Source of the DNA: Psychrobacter sp. NZS113
GTDB taxonomy: Bacteria > Pseudomonadota > Gammaproteobacteria > Pseudomonadales > Moraxellaceae
DNA: 64,000 nt
Assembly: GCF_015864825.1 (NCBI RefSeq)
Contig: NZ_JADYWL010000002.1
Coordinates: forward strand, 186,001-250,000
Reading direction: 5' to 3'
Positions 26,789-35,714 of the stretch are shown here, one piece after another (positions within the stretch are counted from its first letter, which is position 1; each line of letters begins with the position of its first letter). Below the pieces are notes generated by a model. The model was given only the letters and a program-made list of their open reading frames with translations, was not told where the DNA came from and searched no databases. The translations under genes and the position numbers were made by a program.

Positions 26789-29251
26789 CTATGCTTTAAA
26801 GTACTTGAGTCGTAGCGCATTACCCAATACGAAAACAGAAGACAGTGCCATGGCGCCTGCCGCAAAAATAGGTGAGAGCAGGATACCAAAAGCGGGATAC
26901 AAGACACCTGCGGCAATCGGAATCAAAGCAACATTATAAATAAACGCCCAAGCCAGATTTTGTCTGATATTACTGATGGTGGCTTTACTCAAAGCAATCG
27001 CGGTAGGCACACCTTGCAGACTACCTGACATTAGCACCACTTCAGCCGCCTCAATCGCCACATCTGTGCCTGTACCAATGGCCAATCCAACATCGGATTG
27101 AGCCAATGCAGGGGCATCGTTAATGCCGTCACCAACAAATGCTACTCGGCCATATTGTTCTTGCAACTGGCGTATCGCATCCACTTTGCCTTCAGGCAGT
27201 ACTTCTGCCACTACCTGATCGATATTTAATGTTGCGGCAATCGCTTGGGCTGTGTGGCGATTATCGCCTGTAATCATGGCCACTTTTAAGCCTAACTGAT
27301 GTAGTGTGGCAATGGCGGCATGAGTCGTCTCTTTAATAGGATCTGCAACGGCGATGATAGCGGCCAATTGCTGATCAATTGATACATAGAGTGGGGTTTT
27401 ACCTTCTTGCCCCAAACGTAGCGCATCTTGTTCAAAAGGTGCAACATCAAGCCCCAATTGCTGCATGTAACGATCTGCGCCAATGTGAATCACTTGGCCT
27501 GCCACGTTTGCTTGAATGCCTAGACCAGTCATCGCCTCAAAGTCAGTGATAGGGAGCAATTGAATACTCTGTTGTTCTGCGGCTTGTACAATGGCTAAGG
27601 CAATGGGATGTTCAGACTTTGCTTCAACCGATGCCACCACACGTAAGACTTGTTCTTTCTCAAACCCTTGTTGGACTTGGAAATCCGTTAAGGTAGGTTT
27701 GCCTTCAGTCAATGTGCCTGTTTTATCAACGGCAACTACGCTCACGTCCTGAAGCATCTGTAGCGCTTCACCTTTACGGAATAGCACACCCAATTCTGCA
27801 CCACGACCCGTACCGACCATAATAGAGGTGGGAGTGGCCAATCCCATTGCACAAGGGCAGGCTACAATGAGTACGGCAACCGCATTGATTAAGCCGAAGG
27901 TCAAGGCAGGGTCAGGGCCAAAAATTAACCAAACTATAAAGGTCAATGCTGATAAAAACATCACCGCTGGTACAAACCACATGGTGACTTTATCCACCAA
28001 TGCTTGAATAGGTAATTTAGAGCCTTGGGCTTGTTCTACCATACGAATGATTTGTGCTAATACAGAATCTTCACCGATGGCCGTTGCTCGAATATTCACG
28101 GTGCCATTTTGATTGATAGTACCGCCGACCACTTGATCGCCTGCTTGTTTTTTCACAGGGACAGGTTCACCAGTAATCATAGATTCATCAATATAACTGT
28201 GACCGTCCACGACTTCACCATCGATAGGCACACGCTCGCCTGGGCGGATTTCAACTATCATTTTTGCAGTGACGTTTTCTACAGGGACTTCAATAACTTT
28301 GCCATCTTGCTGTACACGGGCCGTTTTTGCCTGCATGCCCACTAAATGCTGGATGGCTTGAGAAGTACGCCCTTTGGCCTTTGCTTCAAAATAACGACCT
28401 AATAATATCAAGCTCACAATCATGGCAGCGGCTTCGTAATAGACGTGCACCGTGCCTTCAGGTAACGTTTGCGGGATAAAGGTCGCTATGAGGGAAAAGC
28501 CATACGCTGCGATAGTACCAATCGCCACTAGCGAATTCATATCTGGCGCAAAACGCAATAAGGCTGGCACGCCTTTCTGATAAAAGCGTCGGCCTGGAAA
28601 GAGTAGTACCAGTGTGGTCAAAACAAACTGTATTAGCCAACTTTGCTGAGTGCCGAGGTTATTCACTACCCACATATGAAAGGCGGGAATCATATGCGAG
28701 CCCATTGCTAGAATGAATACGGGCAGTGACAACAGCGCAGAAAGCCCTAAATCTCGTTTCAGCTGATTTTGCTCCGAGGCTTTCTTATCTTGTCGATCAC
28801 TTTGGTCTTGCTCTATCAGTTTGGCCTCGTAGCCTGCTTTTTTAACGGCCTCAATCAATTCACTCGTTTGTATTTGCGCATCGCCTTTAATCCAAGCGCG
28901 CTCAGTCGCAAGGTTTACAGTAGCTTGTTGCACGCCAGCGACTTTGGCCAAGGATTTTTCTACTCGTCCAACGCAAGAGGCACAGCTCATACCTTCTATG
29001 GATAGCTCGATGGGTTTGGTTTCCGTCACCTTATAGCCTGCGCGCTCTACTGCTTTATTTAACTGGGTGACATCTACAGGTCGCGATGAGTAAACAGTCG
29101 CCTGTTCAGTGGCAAGATTTACCTCGGCTTTTTCGACGTGCTCAATGTTTTTTAATTGTTTTTCGATACGCCCGACGCAAGAGGCACAACTCATGCCTTC
29201 AATGCTTAGCACTTCATGATAAGTAGGGGCTTTAGTATTTTTTGTTTTCAT
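26789..29251 (-). CDS. copA: Cu(I)-exporting P1B-type ATPase
   Basis: 820 residues. Two heavy-metal-associated domains come first, each with GMSCASC (Cys22/25 and Cys90/93). They are followed by membrane helices, the ion-path motif ACPCAMG at about residue 465, the phosphorylation motif DKTGTLTEG near 510, the nucleotide-domain SEHP motif, and [16 protein letters not shown]. It pumps Cu(I) from the cytoplasm to the periplasm. AGAGG precedes the ATG. The promoter carries a CueR-type operator, so expression should rise with copper. Confidence 0.96.
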   Translation of the reverse strand: MKTKNTKAPTYHEVLSIEGMSCASCVGRIEKQLKNIEHVEKAEVNLATEQATVYSSRPVDVTQLNKAVERAGYKVTETKPIELSIEGMSCASCVGRVEKSLAKVAGVQQATVNLATERAWIKGDAQIQTSELIEAVKKAGYEAKLIEQDQSDRQDKKASEQNQLKRDLGLSALLSLPVFILAMGSHMIPAFHMWVVNNLGTQQSWLIQFVLTTLVLLFPGRRFYQKGVPALLRFAPDMNSLVAIGTIAAYGFSLIATFIPQTLPEGTVHVYYEAAAMIVSLILLGRYFEAKAKGRTSQAIQHLVGMQAKTARVQQDGKVIEVPVENVTAKMIVEIRPGERVPIDGEVVDGHSYIDESMITGEPVPVKKQAGDQVVGGTINQNGTVNIRATAIGEDSVLAQIIRMVEQAQGSKLPIQALVDKVTMWFVPAVMFLSALTFIVWLIFGPDPALTFGLINAVAVLIVACPCAMGLATPTSIMVGTGRGAELGVLFRKGEALQMLQDVSVVAVDKTGTLTEGKPTLTDFQVQQGFEKEQVLRVVASVEAKSEHPIALAIVQAAEQQSIQLLPITDFEAMTGLGIQANVAGQVIHIGADRYMQQLGLDVAPFEQDALRLGQEGKTPLYVSIDQQLAAIIAVADPIKETTHAAIATLHQLGLKVAMITGDNRHTAQAIAATLNIDQVVAEVLPEGKVDAIRQLQEQYGRVAFVGDGINDAPALAQSDVGLAIGTGTDVAIEAAEVVLMSGSLQGVPTAIALSKATISNIRQNLAWAFIYNVALIPIAAGVLYPAFGILLSPIFAAGAMALSSVFVLGNALRLKYFKA

Positions 29252-29295
29252 AACAACCTCTGTCGTTTTTAATTCTATTTTTAATCTATAGTGAC

Positions 29296-29326
29296 AGCAT
29301 ATAGGTTGACATCATGGTAAGGTCAA
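29296..29326 (-). promoter_or_regulatory. CueR-type copA promoter and operator
   Basis: On the minus strand, -35 TTGACC (29326-29321) and -10 TATGCT (29301-29296) are separated by exactly 19 bp, the over-long spacer of MerR-family promoters. The spacer region holds the dyad TTGAC-N11-GTCAA (29306-29326). Confidence 0.85.
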
Positions 29327-29716
29327 GCGTATTTCTATAATACTTTCAAGAAATTACTCCTAAGCCTTGCTGTGATGACGAAGTAAAGGTGCGGAAGGTT
29401 AAAATGAGAGGAGTGGTAGATAACAAAGAAGGGTATTGCCGATAACTTATCTCATGGAAACAAGGGCGGCTCCCTACCTAGTGAGGACTTAAATATTTGG
29501 CTGTGGGCTAATGGTATCAACGTTTTAATTGGTTAAAACAGTCACAGTGTACTCCATGGTGTACTTACCATATATACTCTATTCGTGATTAGTGCGCTAT
29601 ATAGGCATCGAACCGTAGCCTTTGTCACTAGTTCTAATACTATTCTATGTGTTTTCTAGTTCATCTGAATAAAAGCTTCTTATCGTAAACGGCCATTTAA
29701 AGTGAGGGATTAAGAA
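29327..29716. other. Gene-free spacer between copA and the Imm8-like gene
   Basis: No convincing gene on either strand. The only structure seen is copy 1 of a 29-bp repeat at 29592-29620 (separate entry), in a short open frame that ends at a TAG. Confidence 0.5.
29592..29620 (+). repeat. 29-bp repeat, copy 1
   Basis: This segment and 30179-30207 share 25 of 29 bases (core GCGCTATA.AGGCATCGAAC). In the same reading frame both encode ALYRHRT, so they may be scraps of a duplicated coding sequence. Each lies upstream of a small gene (29717 and 30254). Confidence 0.65.
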
Positions 29717-30088
29717 ATGCTCACAGTACAACATATATCGTTTGAAGATCATCAAGATTTTGATGATTTTGAACTACAAGGTGACGATTATTTCAACTTA
29801 ACAGTTAATCTACTATTAGGTAATGAAATTGGGAGTGACATATACTATTTCAATTTAGTAAATTATTATAGAGAAAATTCTGATAGAACAGTTATCGAGC
29901 AGAATGCTATTCATTTTAGAGAAAAGGGTGTATTCGTAACGAAGGTATTTGATAAGTATAGTTTACTTAACTTCGTTAACACTTTAGTGGAAGAGAACAC
30001 TTCTAATAAAAATTCAGATGAACAGTCGACTAACTTATCAAAATATTTTCATTGGGAGTTTGATAACTATATTCCATACCTAGAGTAA
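29717..30088 (+). CDS. Imm8-like immunity protein candidate
   Basis: 123 residues, soluble, acidic. The pattern resembles the Imm8 immunity family: a start with a short strand and acidic stretch, a central DYFNLTVNLLLGNEIGSDIYYFNLVN strand pair, then HFREKGVFVTKVFDKYSL and a C-terminal aromatic HWEFDNYIPYLE. Such proteins neutralise the toxin domain of contact-dependent or type VI polymorphic toxins. No toxin gene lies upstream, so this would be an orphan immunity gene. Recognition is by pattern only. No ideal ribosome site is seen, although GAGGGA lies 13 bases before the ATG. Confidence 0.5.
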   Translation: MLTVQHISFEDHQDFDDFELQGDDYFNLTVNLLLGNEIGSDIYYFNLVNYYRENSDRTVIEQNAIHFREKGVFVTKVFDKYSLLNFVNTLVEENTSNKNSDEQSTNLSKYFHWEFDNYIPYLE

Positions 30089-30178
30089 TTTCCTGTTTAG
30101 ATACGATTGGACGCCGTAAGAGGTTGGTCATACTAATGTATACCTATGGCGAACTAATCAGGCGCTTTCACTGGTTCG

Positions 30179-30207
30179 GTGCGCTATACAGGCATCGAAC
30201 TATAGGC
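30179..30207 (+). repeat. 29-bp repeat, copy 2
   Basis: Second copy of the segment at 29592-29620. Here the open frame continues on both sides (YGELIRRFHWFGALYRHRTI), which looks like a coding relic directly before the gene at 30254. Confidence 0.65.
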
Positions 30208-30253
30208 TATGTTCTCGTGTTTACCATTTCAATAAAAGAAGCGAGTAAAACAA

Positions 30254-30832
30254 ATGGCAACCTCAATTTATGATGTAGATATACCTAGCAATCTAACAGG
30301 CTTATTGGCAAGTTTGGTTGGACGCAAACTGGTCAATATTATTAGATTTAATTATGTACCTGAAAAGGAACTTATTGAAGATTACTATATGGAGCCTAAG
30401 GAATTTTTCTGTTGTTCGCTAGGGCCTTTTTTATTCTATTTTGAAGATGGGTTAGTGATTGGTGGAATCAGTGATTCAGGACAAAACACAGTCCGTATGT
30501 GGGTAGAAAAAAAAGAGAATGGTGAACATAGCGAATGGTTACAAGAAGAGGATGAAGACGCCGTTCCTTTTTATGCCAAGGATTACGATGACTGGAAAAT
30601 TTATCTCAATCAAGTGGTCAAATCAGTAACCATCATTAAACAAACCTCTGAGACTCATCCTATGATAATGAGCTTACCAAGCGAGCGAGGTGTATTACTT
30701 GAGTTTGAGAACGGCTCTGGGTTTATTATGTCACATGGACTCAATGATCATTCAGACGATACTACACTTGTAAAGATGGATGGAATACATCCATTTTTTG
30801 ATGGTAATCTGATTTATATTCCTGTTGTATGA
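30254..30832 (+). CDS. Protein of unknown function
   Basis: 192 residues, acidic, without signal or membrane segment. It reads as a soluble alpha/beta protein: LASLVGRKLVNIIRFNYVP near the start, a strand-rich centre FFCCSLGPFLFYFEDGLVIGG, an acidic loop EEDEDA, and a C-terminal part GVLLEFENGSGFIMSHGLND. No enzyme motif is seen. Because it follows an Imm8-like gene and is preceded by the same 29-bp repeat, a second orphan immunity protein is a reasonable guess, nothing more. Confidence 0.55.
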   Translation: MATSIYDVDIPSNLTGLLASLVGRKLVNIIRFNYVPEKELIEDYYMEPKEFFCCSLGPFLFYFEDGLVIGGISDSGQNTVRMWVEKKENGEHSEWLQEEDEDAVPFYAKDYDDWKIYLNQVVKSVTIIKQTSETHPMIMSLPSERGVLLEFENGSGFIMSHGLNDHSDDTTLVKMDGIHPFFDGNLIYIPVV

Positions 30833-31593
30833 CAGATATTTTATTTAGAAATAAGTCCTTTTAGTGCTAATGCTCATACCTATCCATCTGATCTTCCCAA
30901 AGAATATATTCTTACACATATTCTCTCTAAGTAATAAAGATGTAATAACAAGTTATACCCAAGGGAACTAGCTATTTCACCCTTCAAACCAATTAATAGA
31001 CTACTTAAAATAGACTGGATTTGCGGAACCACTAATAATAGACCGCGAGCCTTGATACTCTAGATCATCCTTAACTAGACGTTTCTCAAATTGTGAAGCG
31101 TCCTTAGAAAATTGTTTATCAATGCATATTATGCGGAGATTATCGCGGTTATTCTACGCATTCTACGCATTCTACGCATTCTACATGTATAGGCGCATGT
31201 TCATGGAAATGATAGCGTATCTACGTTTCGGTTCAGTGATAAAGAACAGCCATTAATTTGACTACGATCAGGATAAAGTAAGACGAATATAGGTCAAATA
31301 CACTGCTTATGTTTATACCATGCAAGGCATTGATGCAAAAAACTCAGTAAGGTTATCAATAACCTTGAAATAGGGTAGGATAAATGACTAAGAATAAGAT
31401 AAACTGCCTCCGCGAGCGTTGACTCGGTTCAGCGCATTTCAGATTGAGCAGCGATATTTTATTACTAGAAAGTAAAACCCCAATAATAAAGAACGTTGAT
31501 AGCAGTGACAGAATGAACTGTCACAAGCATTTTTGCTAGATTAATTATGAAAGCATACTTTATACAAGACCATTGATATTAAGGCACATCACT
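30833..31593. other. 760-bp gene-poor stretch
   Basis: No open frame of protein-like composition on either strand. It holds a 9-bp tandem repeat at 31152-31185 (separate entry) and ends in the ribosome-site region of the next gene. Confidence 0.5.
31152..31185 (+). repeat. 9-bp tandem repeat, about 3.8 copies
   Basis: The unit TTCTACGCA is repeated head to tail and breaks off at TTCTACATG. Copy number may vary by slippage. Confidence 0.85.
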
Positions 31594-32307
31594 ATGGAAG
31601 AAGTACCAAATACGATAGAACAAAGACCCGTATTCATGCCGAAAGTCAACAGTGACAATTTGGTAAAAACGGATATGGTTATGTTTGAGCGACATGTGGG
31701 ATTTGCGAGCAGACAAAAGAAAAAGTCCATCAATGACCTACAACAAGTCATTCGCAAAAAGTATGGATTTAAGCAAGTACTCGAGCTCTCCAGCAAGTCT
31801 GGCAATAAACTAAGTTTTCCGCTAAGCCCGTTCAGTTTACAGATTACTGATGAGCATGATGGCAATCCATATAGTGTCGAAAATGCTTTTCAAGCCAGCA
31901 TGATCTTTGAAGATGGTGGTCCTTATCTTGATTTGCTAACAGTAGCGCCAAGACAAGCCCGCAAAGATGAGCGACTCACAACCTCAGGTGAGCTCATTGG
32001 CTATAATTACTTTGGTATGGAGTGGGGCGTAGAGCCGTTAACAACATTTTATGACTGGCTGTACGTGAATGCTCTAAAGCAAAACCCTCAGCTACATGAG
32101 GAAGTGATTCAATATCAAGGGTTCACTGATATCACTTTTAATCCTAAAAAATCTATTCATAGTGCAGCGTATGCGTTAGCCTTATTTGTGGCGCTACATA
32201 AACGAGAGTTGCTCGATAATGTCGAAGATCCGATGACGTTTTATGACTTATGCAACGGTTTTAAAATCAGTAATACTGAGCATCTGTTGGAAGATGGTTG
32301 GGTCTGA
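31594..32307 (+). CDS. NADAR-like protein (DUF6977-type)
   Basis: 237 residues from the ATG at 31594, with AAGG upstream; an in-frame TTG lies seven codons earlier. I recognise the pattern of a family with EFERHVGFA-like starts, a central VENAFQASMIFEDGGPYLDLL, then PRQARKDERLTTSGELIGYNYFGMEWG and FYDWLYVNALKQNP. The segments AFQASMIF and Y..LALFVAL resemble the NADAR fold, which handles ADP-ribose derivatives and appears as an antitoxin partner of DarT-type enzymes. No DarT gene is nearby. The family name is from memory and is uncertain; the alternative is an unclassified conserved protein. Confidence 0.5.
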   Translation: MEEVPNTIEQRPVFMPKVNSDNLVKTDMVMFERHVGFASRQKKKSINDLQQVIRKKYGFKQVLELSSKSGNKLSFPLSPFSLQITDEHDGNPYSVENAFQASMIFEDGGPYLDLLTVAPRQARKDERLTTSGELIGYNYFGMEWGVEPLTTFYDWLYVNALKQNPQLHEEVIQYQGFTDITFNPKKSIHSAAYALALFVALHKRELLDNVEDPMTFYDLCNGFKISNTEHLLEDGWV

Positions 32308-32366
32308 TAATTAGACTACTGCATCTATTAGTAGTTAGTAGGCATTAGATAGTAGGCAGATATAAC

Positions 32367-32398
32367 AAAAGAGCACAGAAGATATTCTGTGCTCTTTT
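32367..32398 (+). terminator. Intrinsic terminator after the NADAR-like gene
   Basis: Perfect 14-bp stem (32367-32380 with 32385-32398), GATA loop, followed by TT and T-rich DNA. The rest of 32308-32742 holds only the siderophore promoter region. Confidence 0.92.
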
Positions 32399-32623
32399 TT
32401 CGTTTATTAAGTCAATATTCACGCTAGTTATATATTCGTCACTACTATAGTCAAGGAAGTCTAAAACAGGTACAAGACAGTCGGCTGCAGACGATACAAG
32501 CAGTACATCTAAGGAGGTTAACGCCGTAACCGTATAGTAGTCCGCTGACTATAATATATCGAAAAAACCAATAAGTAGGGGTTGACAGAAAATCATCAGA
32601 GGTAGATACTACGCGTCATTAAT

Positions 32624-32642
32624 AATAATGATTATCATTTAC
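32624..32642 (+). promoter_or_regulatory. Fur box upstream of the siderophore operon
   Basis: AATAATGATTATCATTTAC matches 15 of 19 positions of the Fur consensus. It lies about 100 bases before the first siderophore gene, so the operon should be repressed by Fe-Fur. Confidence 0.85.
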
Positions 32643-32742
32643 ATTATTATTCAATAAAAATAAGCAGTATTTTAAGAAATAAGCGTCAACACTTACTTTT
32701 AAATGTTTATCCAAGACGACTGACAATAACAAGGCTGAAGCT

Positions 32743-34092
32743 ATGGACACGATCCTTTTAGACAAACCACTTGATAACGAATGCTACTTACACCGTCAAG
32801 AACAATTTGAATCGAAGGTTCGTAGTTATCCACGTAAGCTACCCTTTGCGATTCAGTCTGCAAAAGGCGCATGGATTACCGATGTTGAAGGTAATGAATA
32901 TATAGATTGCCTATCAGGTGCTGGCACGCTGGCACTTGGGCACAACCATCCCGTAGTCATAGAAAGCATCAAAGCGCTATTAGATAGCAACCTACCGATG
33001 CATACATTGGACATTACCACACCCTTAAAAGACAAATTCAGCGAGTTCATGTACAAGTTACTTGCGACCAATAGCGATGAGTATTGCTTGCAGTTTTGTG
33101 GCCCGACGGGTGCTGATGCGGTAGAAGCCGCTATTAAACTGGCCAAGCAAGTCACGGGTCGTTCAGGTGTTGTCAGCTTCAGCGGTGGCTATCATGGCAT
33201 GACACATGGTGCGCTGGCGGTGACAGGGAACTTGGCACCTAAACAAGGTATCGAAGGCCTGATGAGTTCGGTGCAGTTCTTGCCTTATCCTAATATGTAT
33301 CGCTGCGCGTTTGGCTTGCCTTTTGAGCAAAGCATTCATGCCCACATGAGCTACTTTGAAAACTTCCTAAAAGATGTAGAGAGCGGTGTGGTGAAACCAG
33401 CCGCAGTCATTTTAGAAGTCATACAAGGGGAAGGCGGCGTCAATCCTGCGCCAATAGAGTGGCTGAAGCATGTGCGCCGAGTGACAAAAGAGCTGGGCAT
33501 CATGCTGATCATCGATGAAGTACAAACAGGGTTTTGCCGTACAGGACGTTGGTTCGCTTATCAATATGCGGATATCGATCCCGACATGATTGTGATGTCA
33601 AAAGCAATCGGCGGTGGTCTGCCACTTGCGGTATTAGGTATCAAAAAACAATACGATGTATGGCAGGCAGGCAATCATTCTGGCACGTTTAGAGGCAATC
33701 AATTAGCCATGGCGACTGGCCTTGCCACCCTCAATTACTTAAAAGACAACAACGTTGCTGATTATGTTTTAGAAATAGGCGCATGGTTCATGTCGCAGCT
33801 AAAAACACGCCAACAGCGCTATCTAAAAGTGGGCCAAGTCAGAGGACGTGGTCTCATGATTGGTATAGAGATTATCAATCCCAGTCTACCTAAGCAAAAT
33901 GATGGCAGCTATCCAGCAGACAGTGATGTGGCTGCCAAAATTCAGCAGTCGTGTTTTAAGCATGGATTGGTGATTGAAAAGGGCGGGCGCGGTGGCACCG
34001 TACTGCGATTATTACCACCCCTCAATATAACCAAAGATGAGTTGCAGCAAGTCTTGCAAAGGCTTGATATGGCGCTAGAGGACAATCAATAA
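32743..34092 (+). CDS. dat: L-2,4-diaminobutyrate:2-oxoglutarate aminotransferase
   Basis: 449 residues, class III aminotransferase. It makes L-2,4-diaminobutyrate from aspartate semialdehyde and glutamate. Landmarks: [14 protein letters not shown], the PLP-phosphate region [32 protein letters not shown], the [18 protein letters not shown]sp, and the PLP lysine in [14 protein letters not shown]. It is the first gene of a Fur-controlled siderophore operon and is followed by the decarboxylase that uses its product, exactly as RhbA-RhbB in the rhizobactin 1021 locus. Confidence 0.93.
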   Translation: MDTILLDKPLDNECYLHRQEQFESKVRSYPRKLPFAIQSAKGAWITDVEGNEYIDCLSGAGTLALGHNHPVVIESIKALLDSNLPMHTLDITTPLKDKFSEFMYKLLATNSDEYCLQFCGPTGADAVEAAIKLAKQVTGRSGVVSFSGGYHGMTHGALAVTGNLAPKQGIEGLMSSVQFLPYPNMYRCAFGLPFEQSIHAHMSYFENFLKDVESGVVKPAAVILEVIQGEGGVNPAPIEWLKHVRRVTKELGIMLIIDEVQTGFCRTGRWFAYQYADIDPDMIVMSKAIGGGLPLAVLGIKKQYDVWQAGNHSGTFRGNQLAMATGLATLNYLKDNNVADYVLEIGAWFMSQLKTRQQRYLKVGQVRGRGLMIGIEIINPSLPKQNDGSYPADSDVAAKIQQSCFKHGLVIEKGGRGGTVLRLLPPLNITKDELQQVLQRLDMALEDNQ

Positions 34093-34207
34093 TCTTGCCA
34101 GCGCCTTAGCATGATTCATACTTTTATAAAAAACTCTGATAACGACTCTAATAATAAGTCACTTATTTGCGATTTATACCATCGTAGAATAAACAAGTGA
34201 GGACATT

Positions 34208-35713
34208 TTGCATTTATTAAACCAGCAAACCAGTGAGCAATATGTCACGCATATGCAAAAAACCAGCGCTGTCATCAAACAGTGGCTAGACGACAATAAT
34301 GTGTATTTGGGTGGCACACCGCAACAAGTGCAAGCGACCAATACTTTTAGCATCCGTCAGCAAGGCCGAGACATCGACACGATACTCGCTGATATTCAAA
34401 ACAAGTTTTTACCCAGTTGTGTGTCGACGGCCAATGCGAATTGCTTAGCTCATTTGCATCCACCCACACTGGTTATTGGTCAGATTGCTGAGATGATTAT
34501 CGCGGCCACCAACCAAAGTATGGACTCGTGGAACCAAAGCCCAGCAGCGACCTATATTGAAAAATACTTGATACATTGGTTGTGTGAACGTTGTGGGTTC
34601 GATGACATCTCTGGTGCCCTCTTTGATGAACAGACAGGCCTTAACGCTGATGGCGTCTTTACCAGTGGTGGTACGCAAAGTAATCTGATGGGTTTACTGC
34701 TGGCACGCAATCGATTCTATAAGGCTAAGGGCGTTGATGTGCAAAAGGATGGTCTGATGGGTCGGTCTGTTTGCAAAATCCTGTGCTCAGACCAGGCGCA
34801 CTTTTCTATCGAAAAAAACGCGGCGCTACTAGGTCTAGGTCAAAAATCCGTCATTAAAATAGCGACCGATGCATCAGGCGCTATGCTGATGTCTGACTTA
34901 CAACATCAGATAGATAAGCTAGGTGCTGACAATGTGATGGCTATCATTGCAACGGCTGGCACAACGGATTTGGGTGCTATTGACCCTCTAACTGCTATTG
35001 GCAAAATTTGCCGTGATGCACAGATATGGCTACATGTCGATGCAGCATGGGGCGGGGCATTGTTATTATCACAGCGCTATCGACACTTGATTGACGGTCT
35101 TAATCAGGCTGACTCTATTACCTTAGATTTTCACAAACATTTCTTCTTACCGATTAGCTGCGGTGCTTTTCTCTTACGAGACAATCAAAATTTTGAGAGT
35201 ATTCGCCATCATAGCGAGTATCTAAACTCTGCTGATGATGAACAAGACAATATCCCAAACTTGGTGACGTACTCTTTGCAGACCACACGACGTTTTGATG
35301 CCTTAAAGCTGTGGATGGCGCTTGACTTACTAGGGACAGATGACTATGCAACTTTGATTGATAACTGTCTGGATACCGCCAAGCAAGCGGCACAGCTGAT
35401 TGATGCAAATGAAAATTTTGTACTGGTACATGAGCCTATTATCAGCAGTGTTTTGTTTTACTTTACACCTAAAGATACCGCGTTATCTGATGAGCAACTC
35501 GCTCAGCTCAATCGTCAAATTGCGCAAGAATTATTGATCAATAATATCGCCAATGTGGCCACCACCCAGTTTGAGCAGCGCCTTTGCCTTAAATTTACCA
35601 TTCTAAATCCCAATACCCAAATCAATGATATTGCAGACATCATTGAGCAGATGGCTATTGCTGGTTTTAACCAACTTAATTCTGACAACCTGAACGTTGA
35701 TGGGAAAAAATAA
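34208..35713 (+). CDS. ddc: L-2,4-diaminobutyrate decarboxylase
   Basis: 501 residues, PLP group II decarboxylase. The start is TTG at 34208, with GAGGA before it. Landmarks: TSGGTQSNLMGLLLAR, the catalytic-His region DQAHFSIEKNAALLGLG, WLHVDAAWGGALLLS, and the PLP lysine in TLDFHKHFFLPISCG. It turns diaminobutyrate into 1,3-diaminopropane, the backbone amine of schizokinen-like siderophores. Its stop lies immediately before the start of the first siderophore synthetase. Confidence 0.93.
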   Translation: MHLLNQQTSEQYVTHMQKTSAVIKQWLDDNNVYLGGTPQQVQATNTFSIRQQGRDIDTILADIQNKFLPSCVSTANANCLAHLHPPTLVIGQIAEMIIAATNQSMDSWNQSPAATYIEKYLIHWLCERCGFDDISGALFDEQTGLNADGVFTSGGTQSNLMGLLLARNRFYKAKGVDVQKDGLMGRSVCKILCSDQAHFSIEKNAALLGLGQKSVIKIATDASGAMLMSDLQHQIDKLGADNVMAIIATAGTTDLGAIDPLTAIGKICRDAQIWLHVDAAWGGALLLSQRYRHLIDGLNQADSITLDFHKHFFLPISCGAFLLRDNQNFESIRHHSEYLNSADDEQDNIPNLVTYSLQTTRRFDALKLWMALDLLGTDDYATLIDNCLDTAKQAAQLIDANENFVLVHEPIISSVLFYFTPKDTALSDEQLAQLNRQIAQELLINNIANVATTQFEQRLCLKFTILNPNTQINDIADIIEQMAIAGFNQLNSDNLNVDGKK

Positions 35714-35714
35714 C

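Noticed and set aside
31141..31190. CRISPR-like short repeats
   Set aside because: The repeat units are 9 bp and directly adjacent, without spacers and without cas genes.
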